From JACCYJ01 sp038198775 (lineage in GTDB: Bacteria > Actinomycetota > Actinomycetes > Propionibacteriales > Nocardioidaceae), in the NCBI GenBank assembly GCA_038198775.1, contig JBBPZV010000017.1, positions 62,001 to 126,000 on the forward strand: DNA of 64,000 bases, written 5' to 3'. The translations under genes were made by a program, and so were the position numbers. Below the pieces are notes generated by a model, which saw only the letters and a list, made by a program, of their open reading frames with translations, did no database searches and had not been told where the DNA came from. Shown one piece after another: positions 1-8,628 of this stretch. Positions within the stretch are counted from its first letter, which is position 1; the number at the start of each line of letters is the position of its first letter.

Positions 1-417
1 GCGGTGCGACCGGGCGACGTGGTGCTGGCACCGGACGACCTCGCGGTCACCATTGCGGTGCTCTCCACCGACGTCAAGACGGTGGCGCCGCGCGGCTACT
101 TCATGGACTACCTACGCGGCGAGCCGGGATTCCACTTCGCCGCCCGGCTGACCCTGGTCAACTACGCCAATGCAGACGTGGGCGCCGGCGACACCGCTGG
201 GGTGGGCGCCGCGTTGAGACGCCTCGGTGTCGACGAGGTCTGCCTGCCCGTCGACGAGCGGCAGCGGCTGGACTTCGTCCGGGCGCAGGGATACCGGCTG
301 GCCGCCCACTCGCTGCGCTACCGCTGCCTGGTGCCGGGAACTCCGGGCACTCCGGGCGTCCCGGCCGGGCCGAACACGCGCGGCAGCGCCGGACCGGATC
401 GGCCCCGCGCCTTCTGA
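1..417 (+). CDS. C-terminal part of an unidentified protein (5' end outside window)
   Basis: The reading frame is open from the first base of the window to the TGA at 415-417, so the gene starts upstream and only about the last 138 residues are seen. The visible part looks like a soluble alpha/beta tail: a hydrophobic strand followed by 'LGVDEVCLPVDERQRLDFV' and a Pro/Gly/Thr-rich end. It lies 57 bases upstream of sqdB on the same strand and may belong to the same surface-glycan cluster. In such clusters, soluble C-terminal tails of this kind occur on polytopic glycosyltransferases, but that is a guess. No family was recognised. Confidence 0.5.
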   Translation, partial: AVRPGDVVLAPDDLAVTIAVLSTDVKTVAPRGYFMDYLRGEPGFHFAARLTLVNYANADVGAGDTAGVGAALRRLGVDEVCLPVDERQRLDFVRAQGYRLAAHSLRYRCLVPGTPGTPGVPAGPNTRGSAGPDRPRAF

Positions 418-474
418 CTACGATGGGCGTGCGCACGTTCGCTTCCCAACCCATGCCCGAAAGGCGTTTCATCG

Positions 475-1644
475 ATGCGGATCCTCGTCCTGGGTGGCGA
501 CGGCTATCTCGGCTGGCCGACGGCGATGTACCTGTCCGGTCGTGGGCATGACGTCGGCGTCCTCGACAACGCCGTCCGCCGCCAGTACGACCACGAGCTC
601 GGCTCGGGGAGCCTGGTGCCGATCGAGACCCTGCAGAACCGGGTCCGTGCCTGGCGGGAAGTCAGCGGCAGGACGGTCCCCGTCTACCACGGGGACCTCC
701 TGGACGCCGAGTTCGTGTACGAGTCGGTGCGGGAGTTCGAACCGGCGGCGATCGTGCACTTCGCCGAGCAACGGGCGGCGCCGTACTCCATGATCGACCG
801 CAAGCACGCGGTCTACACCCAGACCAACAACGTCGTCGGCACGCTCAACGTGATGTTCGCCATCGGCGAGATCGACCGGGACATCCACCTGGTCAAGCTC
901 GGCACGATGGGCGAGTACGGCACGCCGAACATCGACATCGAGGAGGGGTGGCTCGAGGTCACCCACAAGGGCCGCACCGACCGCCTGCTCTATCCCAAGC
1001 GGCCCAACTCGTTCTACCACCTGACGAAGGTGCACGACAGCCACAACCTGGAGTTCGGCTGCAGGATCTGGGGCCTGCGGGTCACCGACCTCAACCAGGG
1101 CATCGTCTACGGCCAGGAAACCGCCGAGACGTCCCTTGACTCCGGTCTGGCCACCCGCTTCGACTACGACGCCGTATTCGGCACCGTCCTCAACCGCTTC
1201 GCCATCCAGGCCGTGCTCGGCAGGCCCCTCACCGTCTATGGCGGCGGCACCCAGACCCGGGCCGTCATCGACATCCGCGACACCGTCGAATGCATCCGGC
1301 TCGCCTGCGAGAACCCCGCCGACGCCGGTGAGTTCCGCGTCTTCAACCAGGCCACCGAGAGCTTCTCACTGGTGGAAATGGCCAAGACCGTCGCCAACAC
1401 CTATCCCGGCCAGGTCGACATCGACTACGTCGCCAACCCCCGGGTGGAGGCTGAGAACCACCACTACGCGTTCGTCCACACCGCGCTCGAGGCCCTCGGC
1501 CTGCGCCCGCACCTGCTCTCCGACACGCTGCTGACCTCGATGTTCGGCATCATCGACCAGCACCGGGACCGGGTCGACGTCGAGATGCTGCAACCCACCA
1601 TCGACTGGCGCCGGACGAGCAACCCGCCCGGCGCCCGGTCGTGA
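475..1644 (+). CDS. sqdB: UDP-sulfoquinovose synthase (SqdB/SQD1 family)
   Basis: Converts UDP-glucose and sulfite to UDP-sulfoquinovose, the sulfonated sugar donor of sulfolipids, in the cytoplasm. It is 389 aa, the usual family length. The Rossmann motif GGDGYLGW (residues 7-14) has the family-specific GDGY form rather than GAxGF. HFAEQRAAPYSM (95-106) and LGTMGEYGTPNIDIEEG (142-158) are close to the SQD1 substrate-binding loops. The catalytic set is Thr144, Tyr181 and Lys185. An epimerase (4-base overlap), a GT2 transferase and a membrane transferase follow in tight succession. No SqdX/SQD2 sulfoquinovosyl transferase is visible in the window, so the sugar acceptor is unknown. A TACGAT hexamer at 419-424 could be a -10 element. 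Confidence 0.88.
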   Translation: MRILVLGGDGYLGWPTAMYLSGRGHDVGVLDNAVRRQYDHELGSGSLVPIETLQNRVRAWREVSGRTVPVYHGDLLDAEFVYESVREFEPAAIVHFAEQRAAPYSMIDRKHAVYTQTNNVVGTLNVMFAIGEIDRDIHLVKLGTMGEYGTPNIDIEEGWLEVTHKGRTDRLLYPKRPNSFYHLTKVHDSHNLEFGCRIWGLRVTDLNQGIVYGQETAETSLDSGLATRFDYDAVFGTVLNRFAIQAVLGRPLTVYGGGTQTRAVIDIRDTVECIRLACENPADAGEFRVFNQATESFSLVEMAKTVANTYPGQVDIDYVANPRVEAENHHYAFVHTALEALGLRPHLLSDTLLTSMFGIIDQHRDRVDVEMLQPTIDWRRTSNPPGARS

Positions 1645-2570
1645 GCCGAGGACCGGTCGCGCGAACCTCGCAGCAGGGTCTGCGCGTCCTGGTCACCGGC
1701 GGAGCGGGCTTCCTCGGTCGCCACGTCGTGGCCCGACTGCGCCGGGACGGTCACGCGGTCACGGTGGCCGACCTGCACCCGTTCCCGGACGAGTCCGTAC
1801 CCACGCTGACCGGTGACCTGTGCGAAGAAAGGGTCCGCGCGGGCGCGGTGACGCCGGACCTCGACGCCGTCGTCCATCTCGCCGCGGCCACCTCGGTGCT
1901 CGGCTCCATCGCCGCGCCGGCCGCGGTCCACCGCACCAACGTCGAGATGACCGCGGCGCTGCTCGAGCTTGCCCGCAGGTGCGGTGTCTCGACGTTCGTG
2001 CTGGCCTCGACCAACGCGGTCGTGGGAGACGTCGGGCAGGACACGATCACCGAGGACCTGCCGCTGGCTCCGCTGACACCGTACGGCGCCACCAAGGCAG
2101 CGGCCGAGATGCTGCTGGCCGGCTACGCGGGCGCGTACGGCATGCGGGCACCCGCCGTCAGGCTGACCAACGTCTACGGGCCGGGCATGACGCACAAGGA
2201 CAGCTTCGTCCCCCGGCTGCTGCGAGCCGCCGCGAGCGGCGGAAGCGTGCAGATCTACGGCGACGGTGAGCAGCGCCGTGACCTCGTCCACGTCGCTGAC
2301 GCCGCTCTCGCCATGGCATCGGCTGCCGTCCGATGGCCGTCCGGACCGGTGATCGTGGCCGGCGGCCGCTCGTACTCGGTCAACGAGATCACCGCGGCCG
2401 CGCGGGACGCCACCGGGCGGCCCATCACGGTCGAGCACGTGGCGGCCAAAGACGGTGAGATGCCGGCCGTCGTCGTGGACCTCGCCCGGGCTCGCAGCCG
2501 CGGCTATCGCGCGAGCGTCCCGCTGGTCGACGGGCTACGCGAGACGTGGGCCGAGTTCGCTCCACGATGA
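1641..2570 (+). CDS. NAD-dependent nucleotide-sugar epimerase/dehydratase
   Basis: Extended short-chain dehydrogenase of 309 aa. TGGAGFLG (residues 19-26) binds NAD; Ser/Thr near 123-124 with Tyr148-xxx-Lys152 (YGATK) form the catalytic triad, and RLTNVYGPG is typical of UDP-glucose 4-epimerase-like enzymes. The GTG start overlaps the sqdB stop by four bases and the TGA overlaps the next ATG, so translation is probably coupled. It likely epimerises or dehydrates a nucleotide sugar for the same glycan as SqdB. The exact substrate cannot be read from sequence. Confidence 0.8.
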   Translation: MSRGPVARTSQQGLRVLVTGGAGFLGRHVVARLRRDGHAVTVADLHPFPDESVPTLTGDLCEERVRAGAVTPDLDAVVHLAAATSVLGSIAAPAAVHRTNVEMTAALLELARRCGVSTFVLASTNAVVGDVGQDTITEDLPLAPLTPYGATKAAAEMLLAGYAGAYGMRAPAVRLTNVYGPGMTHKDSFVPRLLRAAASGGSVQIYGDGEQRRDLVHVADAALAMASAAVRWPSGPVIVAGGRSYSVNEITAAARDATGRPITVEHVAAKDGEMPAVVVDLARARSRGYRASVPLVDGLRETWAEFAPR

Positions 2571-3409
2571 CCGTCCTGCTCCGGGGCCGTCGCTCGGCAA
2601 CCGCCGAGCAGCCGCAGACCGACGCCGCCGACCGCGCCGCGCTGGGTGACTTCAAGCAGCGTTACGGGGTGCCAGAACTCGCCCCGGTGGTCGTCGTGAT
2701 CGCCGCGTACAACGAGGCCGCCGGGCTCCCCAGCGTCCTCGCCAGCCTGCCCGCGACCGTGTGCGGGCTCGCCGCCGACGTCGTGGTGGTCGACGACGGC
2801 AGCACCGACGACACCGTGGCCGCGGCGCTGGCGTACGGCCGGGGCTACGTCGTGCGCTGCCTCGTCAACCGAGGTCAAGGGGCAGCGATGCGGCTCGGCT
2901 ACCGGGTGGCCCGAGAGCACGGGGGGTGCTTCATCATCACGACCGACGCCGACGGGCAGTACGACGCCGGGGACTTCCCCGCCGTGCTCGGCCCGGTCGT
3001 CGACGGCGCTGCCGACTTCGTGACCGGCTCTCGCCGGCTGGGACACCAGCACACCTACGACCGTTTCCGGCGCGCCGGCGTGCACGTCTTCGCGTGGCTG
3101 GTGAGCCGGATGACCGGGCAGCGGATCACCGACACGTCCTTCGGGCTGCGGGCGATGCGAGCGGAGGTGACCGCCGCGGTCACCCTCAACCAGCCGCAGT
3201 ACCAGGCCGCCGAGCTGCTCATCGGCGTCCACGCCCGCGGCTACCGCATCGCGGAGGTGCCCGCCACCATGCACCTGCGGGCGGCGGGCGCCACCAAGAA
3301 GGGCGGCAACCTGGTCTACGGCTGCCGTTACGCGCGGGTCGTGCTCGGCACGTGGTGGCGGGAGGGATGCCCTGCCCCGACGAGACGGCGACGGTCAGGC
3401 GGCGGATGA
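2567..3409 (+). CDS. GT2 glycosyltransferase, polyprenyl-phosphate sugar synthase-like
   Basis: Family 2 (GT-A fold) glycosyltransferase of 280 aa. VIAAYNE (44-50), DDGST (76-80) and the metal-binding TDADGQYD (D127xD129) match dolichyl/polyprenyl-phosphate mannose- or glucose-synthase enzymes. No C-terminal transmembrane pair is present, so it is the soluble catalytic type. The ATG at 2567 overlaps the upstream TGA and was chosen over an in-frame codon at 2546. It probably charges polyprenyl phosphate with a sugar made by the upstream enzymes; the GtrA-like protein at 5546-6061 and the polytopic protein next door would flip and transfer that sugar. Sugar identity is unknown. Confidence 0.78.
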   Translation: MTVLLRGRRSATAEQPQTDAADRAALGDFKQRYGVPELAPVVVVIAAYNEAAGLPSVLASLPATVCGLAADVVVVDDGSTDDTVAAALAYGRGYVVRCLVNRGQGAAMRLGYRVAREHGGCFIITTDADGQYDAGDFPAVLGPVVDGAADFVTGSRRLGHQHTYDRFRRAGVHVFAWLVSRMTGQRITDTSFGLRAMRAEVTAAVTLNQPQYQAAELLIGVHARGYRIAEVPATMHLRAAGATKKGGNLVYGCRYARVVLGTWWREGCPAPTRRRRSGGG

Positions 3410-4854
3410 GGGCCGCCGCCGCCGTCCAGGGGGCGACCGCGGTTGACCGCCCCGCCCCGGGTGACCGTGGTGGCTGGGTCGAGCACCGCCCGTTCGCGAT
3501 CGCGCTGCTGGTCGCCACGGCCGTTCGCGGCGTCGTGCTGGCAGGCTTCCCCCCCGCCCTCGTCTTCAGCGACGGCCCGACCTACCTGCAGTTCCTGAAC
3601 ACCTTCGCACCGGACCCCGACCGCCCGGCCGGCTACCCGCTGCTGGCACTGCTGCCACTGTCGTGGCTGAGCTCCAGCGTGCTCGCGGTCGCGGTGGCCC
3701 AGCACCTGCTGGGACTGGTCAGCGCCGGGCTGCTCTACGTGCTGCTGCGACGCTGGGGCGTGGGCCGGTGGGGGGCGACGCTGGCCGCCCTTCCGGTCCT
3801 GTTCGACTCGCTGCAGCTGATCCTCGAGCAGTCGGTGCTGAGCGACACGTTGTTCGAGCTGTTGTTGCTGATCGCGGTCGCGGTGCTCGGGTGGCGCCGC
3901 CGTCCCCGTACGCCCGGAGCGCTGGTGGCTGGCGTGGTGCTGGGTTCGGCGGTGACGGTGCGGGTGGTCGGCGAGCCGCTGCTGCTCGTCGGGATCGGCT
4001 ACTGCCTCGTGGTCGCATCGGGGTGGCGGAGCCGGCTCACGACGGCGCTTGCGCTGTGCATCGGGTTCTCGCTGCCGATCGCGGCGTACGCCACGTGGTA
4101 CCACCATGAGCGAGGGGTCTACGCGCTCACCGAGCTCAGCGGCAAGGCGCTGTACATGCGGGTGACCCCGTTCGTCGACTGCTCGCGGCTTGGCCTGCCG
4201 GCGTACGAACGGGTGCTGTGCCCACCGGAGCCTCGCGGGCAGCGGCTCGACCCGTCGTACTACGCCTGGACCGACCCGCGAACCGTGCCGCGACTGCGCC
4301 CACCTCCAGGAGTCACACCGGACCGGGCCATGCGTGACTTCGCGGTGGCGGCGATCCGGGCCCAGCCCGACGACTACGCCGCGGCCGTGGGGCGGGACTT
4401 CGCCCTCAACTTCGACCTGTGGCGAGCCGACCGGTTCGAGTACAGCCTGGGCTACAAGTGGCGATTCAGCTACTACCCGCACTTCCACCCCAGCGACCGG
4501 ACGATCGCGGCGTACCGGGAGTTCGGCGGCGCGCAGCTGGACCCGCAGCAGCCGTACGCCGCTGCGCTCGGTGGCTACCAACGGGTCGGGTACCTGCCGG
4601 GACCGCTGCTGTTGGGTTGCCTGGTGCTGGGGCTGGCCGGTGGGCTCGGCGTCGGCCGGGCCCGAGCGTCGGGCCTGCGGTCGCGGTGCCTGCTCCTGAC
4701 CGTGAGCGGCGTCCTGCTCATCCTCCTACCGGCCGTGACGGCGGCGTTCTCCTGGCGATACCAGCTGCCGGCGTTGGCTCTGCTGCCGGCGGGCGCGGCG
4801 CTCGGCTACACCGCGCTGCGAGGCGGCACCCTGGCGACTCCCAGCACCGACTGA
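3406..4854 (+). CDS. polytopic membrane protein, GT-C glycosyltransferase-like
   Basis: About 482 aa with roughly ten hydrophobic helices spread along the chain, an early extracytoplasmic loop (DGPTYLQFLNTF, Asp near the first helix) and a large hydrophilic loop before the last three helices. This is the layout of polyprenyl-phosphate-dependent GT-C transferases. The ATG at 3406 overlaps the stop of the GT2 gene in an ATGA junction, which favours it over the ATG at 3367. The 3' end overlaps the convergent methyltransferase by 49 bases. The role as the enzyme that moves the lipid-linked sugar outside the membrane is inferred from neighbours. Confidence 0.6.
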   Translation: MRAAAAVQGATAVDRPAPGDRGGWVEHRPFAIALLVATAVRGVVLAGFPPALVFSDGPTYLQFLNTFAPDPDRPAGYPLLALLPLSWLSSSVLAVAVAQHLLGLVSAGLLYVLLRRWGVGRWGATLAALPVLFDSLQLILEQSVLSDTLFELLLLIAVAVLGWRRRPRTPGALVAGVVLGSAVTVRVVGEPLLLVGIGYCLVVASGWRSRLTTALALCIGFSLPIAAYATWYHHERGVYALTELSGKALYMRVTPFVDCSRLGLPAYERVLCPPEPRGQRLDPSYYAWTDPRTVPRLRPPPGVTPDRAMRDFAVAAIRAQPDDYAAAVGRDFALNFDLWRADRFEYSLGYKWRFSYYPHFHPSDRTIAAYREFGGAQLDPQQPYAAALGGYQRVGYLPGPLLLGCLVLGLAGGLGVGRARASGLRSRCLLLTVSGVLLILLPAVTAAFSWRYQLPALALLPAGAALGYTALRGGTLATPSTD

Positions 4855-5549
4855 CCGAACGGGGGGGTGGCCCTGGCCTCCACCGCCCGGGTGATGGGCA
4901 CCACGACGCGGTCATAGGCACGCACCAGCTGCGTCCGCGGACTGCCGACCCCGCCGCGACGCACCGCCAGCCACCAGGCCACCGCACCCAGCAGGTTGAC
5001 CGGCGCAACCCGCTCGGGAACCAGACCGGCGTTGCTGATCGCGACCCGCAGCGTGGCGGGGGTGTAGCGGCGGACATGCCCGACGCGCCGGTCGAAGTCG
5101 CCGTACAGCTGCATGTATCCCGGCACCCACAGCACGAGGCAGCCGCCCGGCTCGACCAGCCGCGCCAGCGACCGCAGCACGTCGCTGTCCGCCTCGAAGT
5201 GTTCGAGCACGTTGACCGCGACGACGGTCGACACCGGAGCACCGGCATCGGGCAGCTCGGCGCTGAGATCCAGGCGCATCGCCTCCACCTCGGGGCGGGC
5301 TGCGAACCGGTGCTCCAGCGCGGCGACGACCGCCGGGTCCACGTCGGTGACCACCAGCCGGTGCAGGCCGCTGAACTGGCTGGCGAACTCGCCCAGCCCG
5401 GCGCCCACCTCCAGCACGGTGGGGCCGCAGTGACGCGAGATCAGCTCGAACTGGTAGGCGCGGTACCGCTGCTGGTCCCGGCCGGACTCCTCGTCGAGCC
5501 CGCGCCCGGTGGCGCGGCGAAACGCCCCGGCGCCGGGCTCCTCGCTCAT
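4806..5549 (-). CDS. class I SAM-dependent methyltransferase
   Basis: 247 aa. Motif I VLEVGAGLGEF (45-55) binds S-adenosylmethionine; motif II VTDVDP and post-motif VVAVNVLEHF follow in the usual order. The C-terminal third (HVRRYTPATLRVAISNAGL) resembles methyltransferases of lipid or sugar biosynthetic clusters. It is translated directly after the GtrA-like gene (ATGA overlap at 5546-5549) and runs head-on into the GT-C gene. It may methylate the sugar or lipid carrier of the neighbouring pathway, which is inference only. Confidence 0.72.
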   Translation of the reverse strand: MSEEPGAGAFRRATGRGLDEESGRDQQRYRAYQFELISRHCGPTVLEVGAGLGEFASQFSGLHRLVVTDVDPAVVAALEHRFAARPEVEAMRLDLSAELPDAGAPVSTVVAVNVLEHFEADSDVLRSLARLVEPGGCLVLWVPGYMQLYGDFDRRVGHVRRYTPATLRVAISNAGLVPERVAPVNLLGAVAWWLAVRRGGVGSPRTQLVRAYDRVVVPITRAVEARATPPFGQSVLGVARVPPRSAV

Positions 5550-6061
5550 CCGCTCTCCTGAGCGGACACCTGGCCGACCGTCTCCGCCCGCGCGACGGGT
5601 TCCGGGGCTCGCCGGAACAACCGGTCGAGCAGCACGAAGCGCAGCACGAACACCACGCCGTAGACGACGAGGAAGGTGCCGCCCACCAGGACCAGACGTA
5701 CCCGGTCCGAGACCTGGCTGCCGCTCAGGGTCGCATCGACCGCACTGGTGGCGACCGCCGCGAGCAGCAGCGTGCCCAAGATGATCCCGGCGTACGGCAG
5801 CACCTCACCGGTCAGGCTGGGGCGCCCGCGGCGTCGCCACGTCCAGCTGCGGTTCAGCCAGTAGTTCGGGGCCGCGCCGGCCAGCCACCCGAACCCGGAG
5901 GCGATCGCCGGGGCCGCGCTGAACCCGCCGTACAGCGCCAGGAACGTCACCTCGCTGCACACCGTGGCGACCGCCGAGCCTGCGGCGTACCGGCCCATCT
6001 TGGCGATCAGTGCCCGCCGGGCTTGGCCACGGCTCGCCGAGGACGAGCTGTGTTCGGGCAC
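5546..6061 (-). CDS. GtrA-like membrane protein
   Basis: About 171 aa with four predicted transmembrane segments and the GtrA/DPMS family pattern YWLNRSWTWRRRG between helices 2 and 3 (compare N-x-x-W-x-F in the family). GtrA proteins help move polyprenyl-phosphate sugars across the membrane or support their synthesis. With the GT2 and GT-C genes it completes a GtrABC-like trio. I chose GTG 6061; ATG 5998 would give a protein starting immediately before the first helix and is also possible. It is divergent from the carboxyethylornithine synthase-like gene and coupled to the methyltransferase. Confidence 0.68.
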   Translation of the reverse strand: MPEHSSSSASRGQARRALIAKMGRYAAGSAVATVCSEVTFLALYGGFSAAPAIASGFGWLAGAAPNYWLNRSWTWRRRGRPSLTGEVLPYAGIILGTLLLAAVATSAVDATLSGSQVSDRVRLVLVGGTFLVVYGVVFVLRFVLLDRLFRRAPEPVARAETVGQVSAQESG

Positions 6062-6172
6062 GACAGCGATCCTACGGCCCGGCACGGTGAGCGGCCGTCC
6101 AACCGGGGGCCGATGTCGGCTCGGCACTCCCCACACGTCTCGTTGCCGGTGGGCCCGTGGTAGCAAGGGGCG

Positions 6173-7336
6173 GTGAACCCCACCGCGCGAACCGACCGGT
6201 TGAGTCTCGGGGTGCTGGCGACCTCCCGCAAGGAGAACGAGCGCCGGCTGCCGATCCACCCCCGGCACCTCGACCGCATCGACAGCGAGCTCCGGGCCCG
6301 TATCCACCTCGAACACGGATACGGGAGCTCCTTCGGTGTCAGCGACGACTCGCTGGCCACCCAGGTCGCCGGGCTGCGTACCCGCGAGGAGATCCTCGCC
6401 GGCAGCGACATCGTCCTGCTGCCAAAGCCGACCGCGGTCGACGCCTCCGACCTGCGCGAGGGACAGGTGCTTTGGGGGTGGCCGCACTGCGTGCAGGACG
6501 CCGACATGACCCAGGTCGCCGTGGACAGTCGGCTCACCCTCATCGCCTGGGAGGCCATGAACCACTGGACCGAGGACGGCGGGTTCGGCGTCCACGTCTT
6601 CCAGAAGAACAACGAGCTGGCCGGCTACTGCTCGGTGCTGCACGCTTTGTCGCTGATCGGCTCCACCGGGCACTACGGCCGGACGCTGCGAGCGGCGGTG
6701 ATCAGCTTCGGCGCGACGGCCCGCGGGGCGGTGACCGCGCTGACCGCCCTCGGCATCTGCGACATCACCGTGTTGACCCAACGGGAGGTCGCGGCGATCG
6801 CGGCGCCGACCCCCTCGGTCGACTTCCGCCAGATCGAGCGGGCCAGTGAGAGCTCGGGCGGCTGCGTCGTCGTCACCGAGGATGGACCGGTGCCCGCGGC
6901 GGAGTACCTCTCCGAGTACGACGTCGTCGTCAACTGCATCCTCCAGGACACCGACGCTCCGCTGATGTTCGTCACCACGCCCGACCTGGCGATGTTCGCA
7001 TCCGGCAGCTTGCTGATCGACATCTCCTGCGACGAGGGCATGGGCTTCGAGTGGGCCCGCCCGACGACGTTTCGCGACCCGGTCCGAGACGTCGGGGACG
7101 GGGTCCACTACTACGCCGTGGATCACAGCCCCTCGTACCTCTGGAACGCTGCCACCTGGGAGAACAGCGAGGCGTTGCTGCCGTACCTGCCAGTGGTGAT
7201 GGGCGGTCCGGTTGCCTGGGACGGCGACGCGACCATCTCGCGGGCCATCGAGATCCGGAACGGCGTGATCCAGAACACCAGGATCTTGTCTTTCCAGGGC
7301 CGCGCCGAGGAGTACCCGCACCCGCGCTCGGGATAG
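6173..7336 (+). CDS. N5-(carboxyethyl)ornithine synthase-like dehydrogenase
   Basis: 387 aa, alanine dehydrogenase/transhydrogenase N-terminal superfamily. Blocks such as LWGWPHCVQDADMTQ, LIAWEAMNHW, KNNELAGYCSVLHAL, VISFGATARGAVTAL and YAVDHSPSYLWNAATWE match what I remember of the Lactococcus enzyme almost block for block. That enzyme reductively joins pyruvate to ornithine with NADPH, giving an opine-like N-alkyl amino acid. Start GTG 6173 is used. The gene stands between the glycan genes and a sulfotransferase, so it may act on a surface amine rather than free ornithine; this is speculative. A palindromic repeat copy follows at 7366. Confidence 0.75.
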   Translation: MNPTARTDRLSLGVLATSRKENERRLPIHPRHLDRIDSELRARIHLEHGYGSSFGVSDDSLATQVAGLRTREEILAGSDIVLLPKPTAVDASDLREGQVLWGWPHCVQDADMTQVAVDSRLTLIAWEAMNHWTEDGGFGVHVFQKNNELAGYCSVLHALSLIGSTGHYGRTLRAAVISFGATARGAVTALTALGICDITVLTQREVAAIAAPTPSVDFRQIERASESSGGCVVVTEDGPVPAAEYLSEYDVVVNCILQDTDAPLMFVTTPDLAMFASGSLLIDISCDEGMGFEWARPTTFRDPVRDVGDGVHYYAVDHSPSYLWNAATWENSEALLPYLPVVMGGPVAWDGDATISRAIEIRNGVIQNTRILSFQGRAEEYPHPRSG

Positions 7337-7365
7337 CCGCACGCTGGCCCTCACCGCGCAGCGGC

Positions 7366-7443
7366 CACTTCCAATGGCTGCGCGTCACTTCCCATGGGCT
7401 GCATACCATTGGGAGTGGCGCTTTCCCAGGTGAACATGGGAAG
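7366..7443. repeat. dispersed palindromic repeat, copy A
   Basis: Begins CACTTCCAATGGCTG, has a second half-site CACTTCCCATGG, then the inverted partner ACCATTGGGAGTG. It ends with a short palindrome whose arms are TTTCCCA and TGGGAAG around a GGTGAACA centre. It lies between the carboxyethylornithine synthase-like gene and the sulfotransferase. The flanking arms have CTTTCCC/GGGAAGG where other copies have CTATCCC/GGGATAG, so compensating changes keep the hairpin. Confidence 0.8.
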
Positions 7444-7465
7444 GCGGCAACCGTTCGCCCGCGCC

Positions 7466-7471
7466 TACACT
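7466..7471 (+). promoter_or_regulatory. -10 hexamer TACACT, leaderless start of sulfotransferase
   Basis: TACACT lies eight bases before ATG 7480 and no Shine-Dalgarno is present, so the transcript probably starts at the initiation codon. Confidence 0.5.
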
Positions 7472-7479
7472 GCGCTGGC

Positions 7480-8619
7480 ATGGCGACCGGGCCGGAGCGC
7501 GTCTACGTCCACGTCGGCCTACCCAAGACCGGTACCACGTTCTTGCAGGATCTGATGCGCGGACACCGCGGGGCGCTGCGCGAGGTCGGCGTCTGCTACC
7601 CCGACGATGGCCACCGCGACCACTTCTTTGCGGCGCTCGACGCGCGAGGCGACCACACGTTCGCCGGTGGGGTACGACCGGCCGCGCGGGGTGCGTGGCC
7701 CCGACTCGTCGAGCTCACGCTCAGCTGCGAACAGCGCACCGCCGTGATCGGGCACGAGGTGATGGCGACCGCGTCGGCCGAGCAGGCGCGAGCCGCCCTG
7801 TCGATGCTCACGAGGGGGGTGGAGACGCACGTCGTCGTGACCGCCCGGGACCCGGCCCGGCAGGTCGTCGCCGACTGGCAGGAGTCGGTCAAGCACGGCC
7901 GCCGCCACCGCTTCAGCCAGTACGCACGCAACGCCGGGCTCGGGAACGGCAGCGGTCGGACTCCGGAGAACGGGCCGGCCCCGTTCCGCGCCCAGCGCCT
8001 TACCGACGTCCTCGACAACTGGGGCGGCGACCTGCCACCCGAGCGCGTCCACGTCGTCACCGTGCCACGACCCGGCGCCGAGCCGGGACTGCTCTGGCGA
8101 CGCTTCGCCGGTGTTCTCGACGTCACCGACCCCGACCGGTTCCGTCCCGGCGACGACGTCCGGGCGAACCCCTCGCTGGGGGTGGCCGACATCGAGGTCA
8201 TGCGCCGGGTCAGCGAGTTCCTGGCCAAGCGGCTGGTCGCTGCGGAGTTCGGCGCGGTGGTCAAGAACAGCTACGCCCAGGGCATCCTGCCCCGAGTGTC
8301 GCGCAGCGCTGCGCCGGTGGCGCCTGCTGGCCTGCTCTCCGAGCTGCAGACACTTGGCACCCGGTGGACGCAGACGATCACCGAGCGGGGGTACGACGTG
8401 CGGGGCGAGCTGGCCGACCTGGTTCCGGCACCGACCGAAGGACCGGAGCCAGACGACTGGGAGGCCGAAGACGTGATCGACACCGCGACCGCCGCTACCG
8501 CCGAGCTGCTGCTCGAGGTGGCACGGCTGCGCCGCGAGCTGGAAGCGGCGCACGGCGCGCCGCGGGGTGTCCCAGGAATGAGCGGCCGCGCCGGGCGGCT
8601 GCTGCGCCGGCGTCGCTGA
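7480..8619 (+). CDS. sulfotransferase family protein
   Basis: 379 aa. The N-terminal P-loop HVGLPKTGTTFLQ (residues 11-23) is the PAPS 5'-phosphosulfate-binding motif, and VVTARDPARQVVADWQ is the 3'-phosphate-binding region. These are hallmarks of actinobacterial sulfotransferases acting on sugars or lipids. The C-terminal 40 residues form a short helix (LLLEVARLRRELEAAHG) and a basic tail. ATG 7480 follows a -10-like TACACT. With sqdB nearby this gives the locus two ways to put sulfur on a surface molecule: a C-S sulfonate and an O-sulfate. The acceptor is unknown. Confidence 0.78.
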   Translation: MATGPERVYVHVGLPKTGTTFLQDLMRGHRGALREVGVCYPDDGHRDHFFAALDARGDHTFAGGVRPAARGAWPRLVELTLSCEQRTAVIGHEVMATASAEQARAALSMLTRGVETHVVVTARDPARQVVADWQESVKHGRRHRFSQYARNAGLGNGSGRTPENGPAPFRAQRLTDVLDNWGGDLPPERVHVVTVPRPGAEPGLLWRRFAGVLDVTDPDRFRPGDDVRANPSLGVADIEVMRRVSEFLAKRLVAAEFGAVVKNSYAQGILPRVSRSAAPVAPAGLLSELQTLGTRWTQTITERGYDVRGELADLVPAPTEGPEPDDWEAEDVIDTATAATAELLLEVARLRRELEAAHGAPRGVPGMSGRAGRLLRRRR

Positions 8620-8628
8620 ACAGGCCGC

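Noticed and set aside
2761..3405. Long in-frame extension of the GT-C-like gene back to 2761
   Set aside because: It is the out-of-frame Arg-rich shadow of the GT2 gene; the ATGA junction at 3406 is a far better start.
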